A stretch of 64,000 bases of DNA from Bacteroidia bacterium (GTDB taxonomy: Bacteria; Bacteroidota; Bacteroidia; J057). The stretch spans positions 620,001 through 684,000 of the forward strand of contig JAWKNO010000002.1 in assembly GCA_041391665.1 (NCBI GenBank), written 5' to 3'. Positions within the stretch are counted from its first letter, which is position 1; each line of letters starts with the position of its first letter. The notes under the pieces are model-generated. The model searched no databases and was not told the DNA's origin. It worked only from the letters and a program-made list of their open reading frames with translations. The translations under genes were made by a program, and so were the position numbers. This document shows positions 18,678 through 27,529 of the stretch, one piece after another.

Positions 18678-19319
18678 ATGCGCTGTTTACTTTTTGTAAT
18701 CATCAGTTTATCTGTTATTCCTTTTTCCTGCCGTACGGTCAAATCCACAGCCAAAGATTCTCATTCTTTAGCCCAACTGGCCGAATGGATGACAGGGAAA
18801 TTTGACAGTGCCGAACAAGCGGCCTCTGATAGCAATTATTACGATATTAGTCTTCACATGAGCCGTATTTGGCCAGAGCGAAAAGATGGCTACTGGTTGT
18901 ATGTGGAACAGGCAGTTACTGCTGCGGCAAATCGTCCCTACCGCCAGCGAATTTATCAACTGACCACCGACGAGGAGGGCAAATATCTGAGTAAAGTATT
19001 TGAAGTAGCGAATCCTTCAAGATTTATCAATAAAAACAACGACCCCGGGGCGTTTGCAGCGATTTCTCCTGACTCCCTGATTGAACGGAGCGGGTGTGTT
19101 GTGGTAATGACAGGCATAGGGGGAACCTACAAGGGGAGTACCGGTGAAAAAACGTGTGAGAGTAATCTGCGTGGTGCGGCATATGCCACTTCGACCGTGA
19201 CCATTTTCCCGGATAGACTGGAAAGTTGGGATCAGGGCTTTGATGCCGCCGGAAATCAGGTCTGGGGTGCCGAAAATGGCGGATATATATTTATTAAGCG
19301 CACAAATTATGGATTATAG
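18678..19319 (+). CDS. CpcT/CpeT (DUF1001)-like lipoprotein
   Basis: Starting at 18678 the product is 213 aa, MRCLLFVIISLSVIPFSC, with a lipobox before Cys18. The mature protein matches the CpeT/CpcT fold pattern: LAEWMTGKFDSAEQA, ISLHMSRIWPERKDGYWLYVEQA, RPYRQRIYQLT, and C-terminal GEKTCESNLRGAAYATSTVTIFPDRLESWDQGFD. In cyanobacteria this family attaches bilins to phycobiliproteins. Nothing else here points to bilins, so a lipocalin-like ligand binding role is more likely. An upstream GTG/ATG pair would add 13 residues but hide the signal. Confidence 0.82.
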   Translation: MRCLLFVIISLSVIPFSCRTVKSTAKDSHSLAQLAEWMTGKFDSAEQAASDSNYYDISLHMSRIWPERKDGYWLYVEQAVTAAANRPYRQRIYQLTTDEEGKYLSKVFEVANPSRFINKNNDPGAFAAISPDSLIERSGCVVVMTGIGGTYKGSTGEKTCESNLRGAAYATSTVTIFPDRLESWDQGFDAAGNQVWGAENGGYIFIKRTNYGL

Positions 19320-19362
19320 GTAAAGATTTTGTCTATAGGATACAACAAACAACATTTTACAC

Positions 19363-20991
19363 ATGAAACTGAATATTCTGATTGTATTTGCATGTCTGCT
19401 TCCTGTATGGGTATTGGGCGCGGACGAGATTCCTGTCAAATCAGCCATTACTGAAGTGAACGTTTACCGGCAGCGTGCCATGATCGTCGAGACGGGAAAT
19501 GCTAAGGTGGTTAAGGGTGACAACCTTCTCATCTTCAGTGGCTTAAGCCACTCTCTTATTAAAAATAGCATCACTGTCAGTGGTACAGGCAGTGGCACTA
19601 TTCAGGCGGTTACTCACCGGATCAATTATTTAAACAGAACCGCAAAACCGCCCCGGCTTCTCATGCTGGAAGACAGCCTCAAACAAATCAGCGAAAAGCT
19701 GAAGGTATTGGACGATGAAAAATTTGTCTATGAAAATGAGCAGCAGTTGGTGCTCACCAACAATAAAATTGGCGGGACTGACAATGGCCTGACTGCCGAT
19801 GAATTGCAAAAAATGGCTAATTTCTACCGTGAAAGACTTGCTTCGATCCGCAAGCGCTTGCGTGAGCTGGATCTCGGGGCCAGAGAATTGCGACAAAAAC
19901 AAAGCGACTACCAACTGGAAATCAATCAGATAAACTCTTTGCGGAGCCAGCCTACAGAAGAAGTGGTCGTTACCTTTAATGCAAAGGTCGCAGGTACAGT
20001 CAATCTGACGCTAAAGTATCTGGTCAATGATGCAAGCTGGAGTCCATTCTACGATATCAGGGTAGAAAATACCCGCGACCCTTTGAGATTTTTTCTCAAA
20101 GCCAACGTCGTCAACCGCACAGGCATCAACTGGGATCAGGTAAAACTTCGCATTTCCACCACCAATAATAATGGCAATAACAACAGCCCGGTTTTGAGCC
20201 CCTGGGTGGTGGATTTTGCCCGTCCGGTATATCCTTCGGCACCTATGGGCGCAGCGACCCGTCCTGCACCGATGTATAAATCTGATAGCAGAGCAGGGGT
20301 TGCCAATACCATGGATGATGTGAAACCTCAGGAGGAAATGGAAGTCAAGGAAGAGATTGCCTATGCCTATGACATGACTACCACCAATGAAGGAGAGCTC
20401 GGCCTTGAGTTTGAAATAGCCTCTCCTTACGATATTCCTTCCGACGGAAAAGAACATCAGGTGGATATCCTCGCAACAGATGTCAAAGGAGAATTTAAAC
20501 ATTTTGCCATACCCAAGCTGGACAAAGATGCATTTCTTGTCGCCTATATTTCACAGGATTTGCTTCGGGCGAAGGCGAATGTGTATTTCGAAGGAACCTT
20601 TGTTGGCGAAACTTTTGTCAATACAGACAACCCCGGCGATTCGATGAAAATTTCACTTGGCCGTGATCCAAAAGTGCAGATTCAGCGCGAGCAGGTCAAA
20701 GATTTTACAGAAAAGAAAGTCGTCGGAAGCAATATACGCCAGACATTTGGCTATGATATTATCCTGAAAAACAACAAAACTGAAGCAGTAAACTTAAATA
20801 TCGAAGATCAGATTCCCGTATCTCAGAATAAAGATATCGAGGTGGAATTGCTGGAATCTTCGGATGGCGTATTTAATGATGTTTCGGGTAAGGTTTCGTG
20901 GAATATCACCCTCAAGCCAGGGGAAACCCGCACGCTGAAACTTCGCTTCGAAGTGAAATATCCTAAAAATCAGCCGGTTTACGGTTTGTAG
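19363..20991 (+). CDS. DUF4139 (mucoidy inhibitor MuiA-like) secreted protein
   Basis: The 542-aa protein has a signal peptide (about 1-19). The N-terminal DUF4140-like part has ITEVNVYRQRAMIVETG and a coiled-coil (about 95-190, rich in K, E, Q). The C-terminal DUF4139 beta-rich part has KYLVNDASWSPFYDIR and VVNRTGINWDQVKLRISTTN, and ends in the typical KPGETRTLKLRFEVKYPK. MuiA relatives affect exopolysaccharide or mucoid phenotype; the mechanism is unknown. It lies 43 bases after the CpeT-like gene and ends just before a strong terminator. Confidence 0.88.
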   Translation: MKLNILIVFACLLPVWVLGADEIPVKSAITEVNVYRQRAMIVETGNAKVVKGDNLLIFSGLSHSLIKNSITVSGTGSGTIQAVTHRINYLNRTAKPPRLLMLEDSLKQISEKLKVLDDEKFVYENEQQLVLTNNKIGGTDNGLTADELQKMANFYRERLASIRKRLRELDLGARELRQKQSDYQLEINQINSLRSQPTEEVVVTFNAKVAGTVNLTLKYLVNDASWSPFYDIRVENTRDPLRFFLKANVVNRTGINWDQVKLRISTTNNNGNNNSPVLSPWVVDFARPVYPSAPMGAATRPAPMYKSDSRAGVANTMDDVKPQEEMEVKEEIAYAYDMTTTNEGELGLEFEIASPYDIPSDGKEHQVDILATDVKGEFKHFAIPKLDKDAFLVAYISQDLLRAKANVYFEGTFVGETFVNTDNPGDSMKISLGRDPKVQIQREQVKDFTEKKVVGSNIRQTFGYDIILKNNKTEAVNLNIEDQIPVSQNKDIEVELLESSDGVFNDVSGKVSWNITLKPGETRTLKLRFEVKYPKNQPVYGL

Positions 20992-21015
20992 GTCTGTATA
21001 ATAAATATTAATATG

Positions 21016-21060
21016 AAAATTCCGGGAAGCTGTTTTTTGCCTCCCGGAATTTTTTTTAGT
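21016..21060. terminator. Strong, likely bidirectional intrinsic terminator
   Basis: A perfect 12-bp stem (21016-21027 with 21042-21053) closes a 14-base loop, and a T run follows on the plus strand and an A run precedes on the left arm, giving T's on the other strand. It sits between the convergent DUF4139 and pirin genes; the pirin stop codon (21056-21058) is within it. Confidence 0.88.
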
Positions 21061-21772
21061 TCAGTTCCATCGGTACTTCCATTAATAGCACCTGGGTTTG
21101 CGAATCAGCCTTAATATGGAGTGTATCTGTTTCCCATACACCAAGTCCATCCCTGCGGTTGAGTGAAATATTTTCAACCGAGACATCGCCCTCCAGTACA
21201 AAAGCATATACGCCATTGCCCGGCTTTTTGAGCGAATAGGTAGTTTCTATGCCAGCATCCAGTTTCCCGAGGTGAAACCATGCATCCTGATGAATCCATA
21301 CGCCGTCATCTTCCGGGTTAGGGGAAAGAACCTGTCTGAATACATTGTGCTGTTCCGCTTCATCGAGTGAGATCTGGTCATACCGGGGTTTAACGTTCTT
21401 TTTGTTGGGGAATATCCAGATTTGGAGAAACTTCACTTCTTTATCTTTGTTTTTGTTGTATTCGCTGTGAAATATCCCGGTTCCAGCACTCATCACCTGA
21501 ATATCACCCTGGCGAATGACTGTCGTATTTCCCATGCTGTCCTTATGTTCGAGATCGCCCTCCAATGGAATAGAAATGATTTCCATATTGTCGTGAGGGT
21601 GTTTGCCGAATCCCATGCCCTGCGAAACGGTGTCATCATTTAATACGCGGAGTACACCAAAATGTACTCTTTCTGGGTTGTAATAGTTGGCAAAACTGAA
21701 AGAGTGATAACTGTTGAGCCAGCCGTGGTTGGCATGGCCTCTGGTGTTGGCTTTGTGTAAAACGGTTTTCAT
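21056..21772 (-). CDS. Pirin family protein
   Basis: The 238-aa bicupin starts MKTVLHKANTRGHANHGWLNSYHSFSFANYY, as do YhaK-type pirins. The metal-site motif is visible as HPHDNMEIISIPLEGDLEH (about 59-77) with MSAGTGIFHSEYN (about 95-107). Some pirins oxidise quercetin; others are redox-related, so the role stays open. Transcription ends into the shared terminator. It is on the same strand as the AraC gene upstream, with about 70 bases between. Confidence 0.92.
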   Translation of the reverse strand: MKTVLHKANTRGHANHGWLNSYHSFSFANYYNPERVHFGVLRVLNDDTVSQGMGFGKHPHDNMEIISIPLEGDLEHKDSMGNTTVIRQGDIQVMSAGTGIFHSEYNKNKDKEVKFLQIWIFPNKKNVKPRYDQISLDEAEQHNVFRQVLSPNPEDDGVWIHQDAWFHLGKLDAGIETTYSLKKPGNGVYAFVLEGDVSVENISLNRRDGLGVWETDTLHIKADSQTQVLLMEVPMELN

Positions 21773-21842
21773 TGTTTTGAATTTTTTACAAAGTTCTCCC
21801 TAAAAGGGAAGACAGCAAATATAAAAATCCGGGATTGATGTA

Positions 21843-22700
21843 TCAGAACCCGGGATTAGGGGTGGAGCGAAACTGGGAAAGCGGAACCCCTGTTATTTTT
21901 TTAAAGAAAGCACTGAAGTGAGAGGGTTCCTCAAATCCCAGTTCGAATGCGAGTTCTTTGCCTGTTTTTTCTGAAAATACCAATACACGCTTGGCTTCCG
22001 CGATGATTCTGTTTTGAATATAGGTTTTTGCGCTTTTTCCAATCAAGGCTTTTACTGTTTTGTTGAGATGATCGGGACTGACCATCAGTTGATCTGCATA
22101 AAAATTCACCTTATGCTGTTCTTTGAAATGGGTTTCTACCAGGTTTTTAAAACTTCGGAGAATGGTAAGGCCCGCCTGAGTGGTTTGTGTATTTTCTTCA
22201 CGATGAATGTCACAGATATTATTGCAGTAGATAAGGAAAAGCCTGAGCAGTGATCCCAACGCCTCATACCTAAACTGGCTGTTTTCCGAAAGCATTTCTT
22301 CCATATCCTGAGCCAGGGATGAGAGGCGACTTTGAGTTTTTTTGTCGAGAATCAGTGGCGGCGAATCTGCATAATCCCGGAAAAGATTTATATCAGAGAT
22401 AAAACAATCCCGGATATTATTTCTGATGAGGAATTCGGGAGAAAAGGTGATCACCCAACCGGCGGGTTTTTTGTCGGGAAGTAAAAGGTGAACCTGCCCG
22501 GGACTGATAAAATATACCTGATGATCTGAAAGTGTAAACGTCTGGAAATCAATAATATGTTGGCCCACGCCTTGCTGAATCCAGATCACCGTATAATAAT
22601 CATGGCGGTGTGGACTTCCCGGTTTACCGCCGGTATGGAGATGAATATCTTCCATCCTTCGGATGCCAAAAGATGCTGCAAAAGCCTCTTTATTTTCCAT
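21843..22700 (-). CDS. AraC-family transcriptional regulator
   Basis: With the start at MENKEAFAASFGI (22700) the product is 285 aa. The N-terminal cupin-like sensor has HRHDYYTVIWIQQGVGQHIIDF. The C-terminal double helix-turn-helix (about 185-285) has VNFYADQLMVSPDHLNKTVKALIGKSAKTYI and ELAFELGFEEPSHFSAFFKKITGVPLSQFR, the standard AraC signature. It overlaps the patatin-like gene's end by 11 bases, so it is probably the last gene of a tamL-patatin-araC operon. Its ligand is unknown. Confidence 0.9.
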   Translation of the reverse strand: MENKEAFAASFGIRRMEDIHLHTGGKPGSPHRHDYYTVIWIQQGVGQHIIDFQTFTLSDHQVYFISPGQVHLLLPDKKPAGWVITFSPEFLIRNNIRDCFISDINLFRDYADSPPLILDKKTQSRLSSLAQDMEEMLSENSQFRYEALGSLLRLFLIYCNNICDIHREENTQTTQAGLTILRSFKNLVETHFKEQHKVNFYADQLMVSPDHLNKTVKALIGKSAKTYIQNRIIAEAKRVLVFSEKTGKELAFELGFEEPSHFSAFFKKITGVPLSQFRSTPNPGF

Positions 22701-24129
22701 TGATTTTTCTTGCGTTTTGCATATCAATTATTTCCCGCAGCGTTTCTTGCTGCATTAGAACGACTTTTTTTCCGGTCAGATACAACAGTTCCTGTTCATC
22801 GGGTTTTATGCTGTATTTGGTGGGTATTTGGGTTACTAGTTCGTATAAAATACTCAGATCGGAAGGAGAAAGAAGCTGAGGTGCGAGATTGAGTTTGGAA
22901 ATCAGTTTGATTCTTTCAGGTATCACGTCAATTTCCGGTGGCGGAATAAACGCATTACCTTCAATGAGATTGCTGAAACTGAGGAATACCGGTGTAATAT
23001 TATTTTGCCGGCATCTTTCGGTAAGCTCTGTACGCAACAGGTTATGTCGTGCATCCAGTCCGCTGGATGGAAGTTTGCTGAATACGCTGATGCCCAGATA
23101 ACCGGCTTTGCGCCGGGAAAAAGTGGGGGGAATTCCGCCACCGTCGGCATCCACTACCAGCAGCACTTTGTGTGTGGCTACAGTATCCTGTTTGAGCATT
23201 TCGATAGCGGTCTGGTAGCCGATATTGTCTGCAATTCCTCCGTCGACGATATGGAGATATCGAAATACCGAATCCCACGAACTCAGCAGCGTGGTATTTG
23301 AGATTGCCGCAGGAAAACTGCCACTGGCTTTAATCCCCACGGAAAGCGGCAGGGAGTAGGGGTCAATGGGCCCTTGCTGGAAATTGTTCCGAAAAAGATG
23401 GGTATAGCCTGAAATCTGAAAGGTGTCGATCACATTGGGAACAAATGGAAAAATAGACATCCGCGGAAAAATCGTACCATTGGCTACCAGCATAGGAAGT
23501 TTGACCGGGGTTAGGGTGTCATAACAATTGACAAACATATCACTGAGCCGGATGCTGCGGGAATGGCTTCTGCCATAGTGTTGTCTTCGGTGCCTATAGC
23601 CCAGTACATTCAGGTCAATAGCTTTTTCGAGCGCATCGCCATCGTCGAGGTAGGTAAACCAGTTTTTGGGGTAAAACCAGCTTTGTGCGATGGGCGTGGA
23701 GTAAGAGCGGGCCAGGTTCTCTTTAATGGTATGCACAAAATAGTCCTGAAGTTTAAATGACTCCTTGCCACCATACGTGTCATATTCATATCGCGCAGCG
23801 ATATAACTCCCCGCCGCAAAACCACCTCCGGAGACCGTTGAAAAATAGTCAACCTCATGGAGAAGGTTACTGTTTCCAGCCGGAATTTCTTCCAAACCCA
23901 GCAGTACACCAATCGCAAAATTATAGGCCCGTGAACCTCCCCCCGAGATCGCCATTGCGATGGCAAAATCGGGGTTCTGATGGGGTCTCAACTGAACAGA
24001 CCGGTACTGATGCAGATCGACAGTTGGCGCTTCTGACAAGATAAAATGCCGGGGATTTGTCTGAATTTTTGGGCTGCACCCTACCCAACACAACAGGGCT
24101 GCCAAAACGGGAATTTGTACGTTTTTCAT
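22690..24129 (-). CDS. Patatin-like phospholipase, lipoprotein
   Basis: The start at 24129 gives MKNVQIPVLAALLCWVGC, a lipoprotein signal; about 70 further in-frame codons upstream overlap tamL and lack that signal. The 479-aa protein has the patatin oxyanion loop ISGGGSRAYNF, a nucleophile elbow TVSGGGFAAG and the Asp of the dyad in HIVDGGIADNIGY. It would cleave acyl chains from lipids in the periplasm or at the outer membrane. It lies 41 bases after tamL, which links it to outer-membrane biogenesis. Patatin plus TamA-like barrel is also the fused design of PlpD-type (Vd) autotransporters, so split cooperation is possible. Confidence 0.88.
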   Translation of the reverse strand: MKNVQIPVLAALLCWVGCSPKIQTNPRHFILSEAPTVDLHQYRSVQLRPHQNPDFAIAMAISGGGSRAYNFAIGVLLGLEEIPAGNSNLLHEVDYFSTVSGGGFAAGSYIAARYEYDTYGGKESFKLQDYFVHTIKENLARSYSTPIAQSWFYPKNWFTYLDDGDALEKAIDLNVLGYRHRRQHYGRSHSRSIRLSDMFVNCYDTLTPVKLPMLVANGTIFPRMSIFPFVPNVIDTFQISGYTHLFRNNFQQGPIDPYSLPLSVGIKASGSFPAAISNTTLLSSWDSVFRYLHIVDGGIADNIGYQTAIEMLKQDTVATHKVLLVVDADGGGIPPTFSRRKAGYLGISVFSKLPSSGLDARHNLLRTELTERCRQNNITPVFLSFSNLIEGNAFIPPPEIDVIPERIKLISKLNLAPQLLSPSDLSILYELVTQIPTKYSIKPDEQELLYLTGKKVVLMQQETLREIIDMQNARKINGK

Positions 24130-24170
24130 AGATATGGTGTGATGTACAGTCCAAATAAACAGTTTTCTGC

Positions 24171-26684
24171 CTAAAATGGATAACCAATACCCAGATTGAG
24201 CTGAGGACGCCTTGCTTTTCGAGAGGTCGCCCGGGTCATCACCCAGGGGGTCGTAAGATCGGGAGCATATAACTGTTGGGCTATGTCCAGACGTAAGATC
24301 AAAAATGAAAAATCGAACCTGAACCCTACTCCGGCATCCCATCCCAATCGCAGGTTTTTGGCCGTGAGCAATGCAGTTTCTACCAATTCATTCCGGTCAT
24401 TTCTATTAAACCAGACATTCCCCACATCTGTGAATACGGCCATTTCCAGATAGGTGAGTACATCAAACCGGTATTCTGCATTTGCTTCAATAATATATTC
24501 GCCTCCGGGTGCAATCAGGTTGCTGGCTGTAAGGGTATCTGTTCCCTGGAAATCACGCAGGCGGCTTCTTCCCGGTCCCAGTGTATTGGATTGCCAGCCG
24601 CGCATGGAGTTGGTGCCTCCGCTAAAAAATCTCGCCTCCTGTGGCACGGTAGGGGTATGATTGTAGGGCAATCCCGCACCGATAATTCCCCGCAAAACTA
24701 CCTCTGAGTTTTTTCCGGTAGGGATATACAATTTTCCTTCAAAACTACCTTTGATATATTGACCGTAATAAAGGCTATCGAGAAACAGGTTGTCTGTATA
24801 ACTATTGTCAGATCCGCTGAGGTTGGGGATTCGGTCGAGAAGGTAGGGAATGTTACCGCCCCATTCTACTCCCAGCCGGTACCAGTAGGTAGGATAGAGC
24901 CGCGTCTGCCGGTAATTTTGTTGGGTATAATTGTACTGCAATCGCGAACTAAACCGGTTTTGGAAGTCTCTCCTGATGGCAGGAGGAAGCAGATTGATTG
25001 TGGTATCACGGTAAAGAGGATCTGGATTGATGGTGATAAGGTCTACAGCCAAAGGCGTAAGACTGCTTACTGCCCGGTCAGTAAAGGGAATATGTTGCCA
25101 TCGGTAGGTGCCTTTAAAGCCAGTGGTGAGTCGGTCATATTCGAGCAGATTTTCCCTGCGGATTTGCCCGGTGAAAGCTGTCAGCGGACTAAATCGGCTG
25201 AGATTGCTTTTCAACTTTTCCGGTACCATAAACAAAAATGGCCTGGCAAAGAGAAACCTGTGAAAATTGATGTTGGCATTTGCACCAATTTCGTAGTAAA
25301 ACTGGTCAAACTGTCCTCGTCCCTGTTGCCCGGCGTAAAAACCCACGTTACCCATTAATCCAAATTCAAGAAATTCAGATTTGTGGAGTGCGTTTTTATC
25401 CCGAAGAGAGACATTTACTCCCACACCCGGCAGGTTGGTAGATGTGATGATATTGGTAAATGATTCAAAACCGCCTTTTAGCTGATATTTCCTGGCAAGT
25501 TTCAGTTCGATGACCACATCCATCATATTGTTTTGCTCATCAACTTTGTAGTTGACAACCATGTACTGAAACATACCCAGTTCCTGTAGCATCTGGCGGG
25601 TGCGCTGTGATTGTGCAAGGCGATAGACGCGATCATTGAGGAAATGGATTCGGCGGGCGATAAAATTGAGGTTTACCTGCGATAACAGTGAGCCGGGAGA
25701 AAGGTGAAATCCCACGGTAACGAGCGAATCCAACATTTTATATGATACACCCAGGCTATCGCGTTGTTTGTCGGTCAGTAGCCATGCATACAGATCAAGC
25801 GTATCAGTCCCCGGCGAAGATCCCGAGGAAGGGGCAATATAGACATCTACATTTCTGACAATATATCTGGGGGGAGATTCTGTGAGTTGTATTTCAACAT
25901 TCAGCCACTTTTCTTCCAGGGGGAGCTGATTTTCTGCAGGAATATTCTCTTCGAGTACAGAGTCTATCGAAAACTCGATCATTTTTGGGGCAAAGGTGAA
26001 GTAGCCATTGTTGCGGAGCAGATCCGTGGCCCGGGCTCTTTCCTGTAGAAACACATCGTTTGAATAGTTTTCTCCCGACTTTATCTTGCTTTTTGCAATT
26101 TCATATTGGTGTTCCAGCCGCGGAGTTTCTTCATTAGGGCTAAGCGTACGGAGTGTGATATTTTTAAACCGATAAGCTGTTCCTTCATTCACAAAATAGG
26201 TTACCTGCGCCTTTTGTTTGTATTTTTTTCGAAACAGTTTATGCAACGTATCAATGCGGTAATCAATTTTGGGGTGAAAATATCCCCGGGAAAAACAGGC
26301 TGCCCGAAGATTGGCTGTGTCTTCTTTTATGAGGGTGGTATCGATAATTACCGGCGCTTCTCCCCACCGATACATAAGCATATGGAGAAAACCTTTCTGA
26401 AGGGTGGAGTCAGGTTTGTTTTTTGCGAAAGTATTTTTGAGCGATACCCCAAAATTGTGAATATAAAGCGCCGTCTTGGGTATGAGGGTCCTTCGGTTGG
26501 GTTTAAACCTTACGGCACTATAAATTTCAGATGGTAGTAACTGGTCATCTGTTTTTACTTTCGGGAGGGATTTTAGTAAATACTCATCAGGTTTGAGATG
26601 CCGGGTTGTTTTGCATGCAGACATCATAATGGAAATTACCATTACTCCCCATATCAACTGGTATTTTATTAGTTTTGCGTTCAT
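24171..26684 (-). CDS. tamL: TamL: lipoprotein BamA/TamA-family outer-membrane assembly protein
   Basis: The 837-aa protein has a lipobox at ISIMMSAC (Cys24), POTRA-like repeats in the first half (AYRFKNITLRTL, PPRYIVRNVDVYI) and an Omp85 barrel in the second half. The lid-loop type motif is seen as FSGGTNSMRGWQ (about 685-696) and the protein ends LNLGIGYPF, with the terminal Phe needed for barrel recognition. Lipidated TamA homologues are the Bacteroidota form, called TamL. No tamB gene lies adjacent here. Its start codon overlaps the divergent TrmH-type gene's start by 2 bases. Confidence 0.9.
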   Translation of the reverse strand: MNAKLIKYQLIWGVMVISIMMSACKTTRHLKPDEYLLKSLPKVKTDDQLLPSEIYSAVRFKPNRRTLIPKTALYIHNFGVSLKNTFAKNKPDSTLQKGFLHMLMYRWGEAPVIIDTTLIKEDTANLRAACFSRGYFHPKIDYRIDTLHKLFRKKYKQKAQVTYFVNEGTAYRFKNITLRTLSPNEETPRLEHQYEIAKSKIKSGENYSNDVFLQERARATDLLRNNGYFTFAPKMIEFSIDSVLEENIPAENQLPLEEKWLNVEIQLTESPPRYIVRNVDVYIAPSSGSSPGTDTLDLYAWLLTDKQRDSLGVSYKMLDSLVTVGFHLSPGSLLSQVNLNFIARRIHFLNDRVYRLAQSQRTRQMLQELGMFQYMVVNYKVDEQNNMMDVVIELKLARKYQLKGGFESFTNIITSTNLPGVGVNVSLRDKNALHKSEFLEFGLMGNVGFYAGQQGRGQFDQFYYEIGANANINFHRFLFARPFLFMVPEKLKSNLSRFSPLTAFTGQIRRENLLEYDRLTTGFKGTYRWQHIPFTDRAVSSLTPLAVDLITINPDPLYRDTTINLLPPAIRRDFQNRFSSRLQYNYTQQNYRQTRLYPTYWYRLGVEWGGNIPYLLDRIPNLSGSDNSYTDNLFLDSLYYGQYIKGSFEGKLYIPTGKNSEVVLRGIIGAGLPYNHTPTVPQEARFFSGGTNSMRGWQSNTLGPGRSRLRDFQGTDTLTASNLIAPGGEYIIEANAEYRFDVLTYLEMAVFTDVGNVWFNRNDRNELVETALLTAKNLRLGWDAGVGFRFDFSFLILRLDIAQQLYAPDLTTPWVMTRATSRKARRPQLNLGIGYPF

Positions 26685-27450
26685 GCAGGTAATTTCAAAA
26701 GCAAAAATAAAACTTTTTACCTCCCTTTCGGTGAAAAAGTACCGGCATCAGCACGGGTTATTTATCGTTGAGGGAAAAAAAATGGTGCGGGAGGCAATCT
26801 TATCCGACTGGAAAACCGCAGCAGTGGTTGCACGGGAAGATATGGCGGAATCAGCAGCAGCGTGGTTTCCCGAAGCGGAAATTTTTTCTGCCACAGAATC
26901 CGAGTTTATACGCTTGTCTGCACACCCTAATCCTGAAGGAATATTAGCTATCCTGCATTTCCCTAACGAAAATTTTTGTGTTCCATTGTCTCTCAATTCC
27001 TTGCCCGAGGGGCCTGGTTTTATACTCGATGGAATTCAGGATCCCGGCAACCTTGGTACGATTCTTCGCATTGCCGACTGGTTTGGATTCCCCCATGTGA
27101 TTTTAGGTCCGGGAACCGCAGATCTGCTTAATCCCAAAACGCTGAGAAGTACGATGGGAGCTGTTTTTCGGGTGAATGTGCTATATATTGAAAGCCTGGT
27201 ATCTCTGGCCGAAAATGAGGGTGACCGAATGGTGGCCGCGGATCTGGAGGGTAAAAATCTACAGGATTTTGACTGGTCCGGAAAAGAATTTGTAGTGATT
27301 GGAAATGAGGCCAGAGGCCTTTCCACAGAACTGAAGGCCATTTCCGGCTTGCAAAAGGTCTGCATACCCGGAGAGGGAGGCGCAGAGTCTTTGAATGCCG
27401 CAGTTTCGGCAGGTATTTTTGCCTGGAATCTGCGATATTCGCATAAATAA
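26683..27450 (+). CDS. TrmH/SpoU-family RNA 2'-O-methyltransferase
   Basis: The start at MQVISKAKIKLFTSL (26683) gives 255 aa and matches relatives; a further 30 codons upstream run antisense to tamL. The N-terminal RNA-binding part has KKYRHQHGLFIVEGKKMVREA. The SPOUT domain shows motif 1 DGIQDPGNLGTILRIADWFG (about 112-131), motif 2 VVIGNEARGLS and motif 3 CIPGEGGAESLNAAVSAGIFAW, as in 23S rRNA or tRNA methyltransferases. The exact target nucleotide cannot be read. Confidence 0.92.
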   Translation: MQVISKAKIKLFTSLSVKKYRHQHGLFIVEGKKMVREAILSDWKTAAVVAREDMAESAAAWFPEAEIFSATESEFIRLSAHPNPEGILAILHFPNENFCVPLSLNSLPEGPGFILDGIQDPGNLGTILRIADWFGFPHVILGPGTADLLNPKTLRSTMGAVFRVNVLYIESLVSLAENEGDRMVAADLEGKNLQDFDWSGKEFVVIGNEARGLSTELKAISGLQKVCIPGEGGAESLNAAVSAGIFAWNLRYSHK

Positions 27451-27529
27451 TTGATAGAAGACTGGAAATTCCATTGGAAAATCAAACCGAAGTTCTATAT
27501 TAATTAAACACCAGAAAAACCGCTCGATT

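Noticed and set aside
19363..20991. MuiA name for the DUF4139 gene
   Set aside because: Only the domain layout is shared, with no evidence for a mucoid-related role, so no symbol was given.
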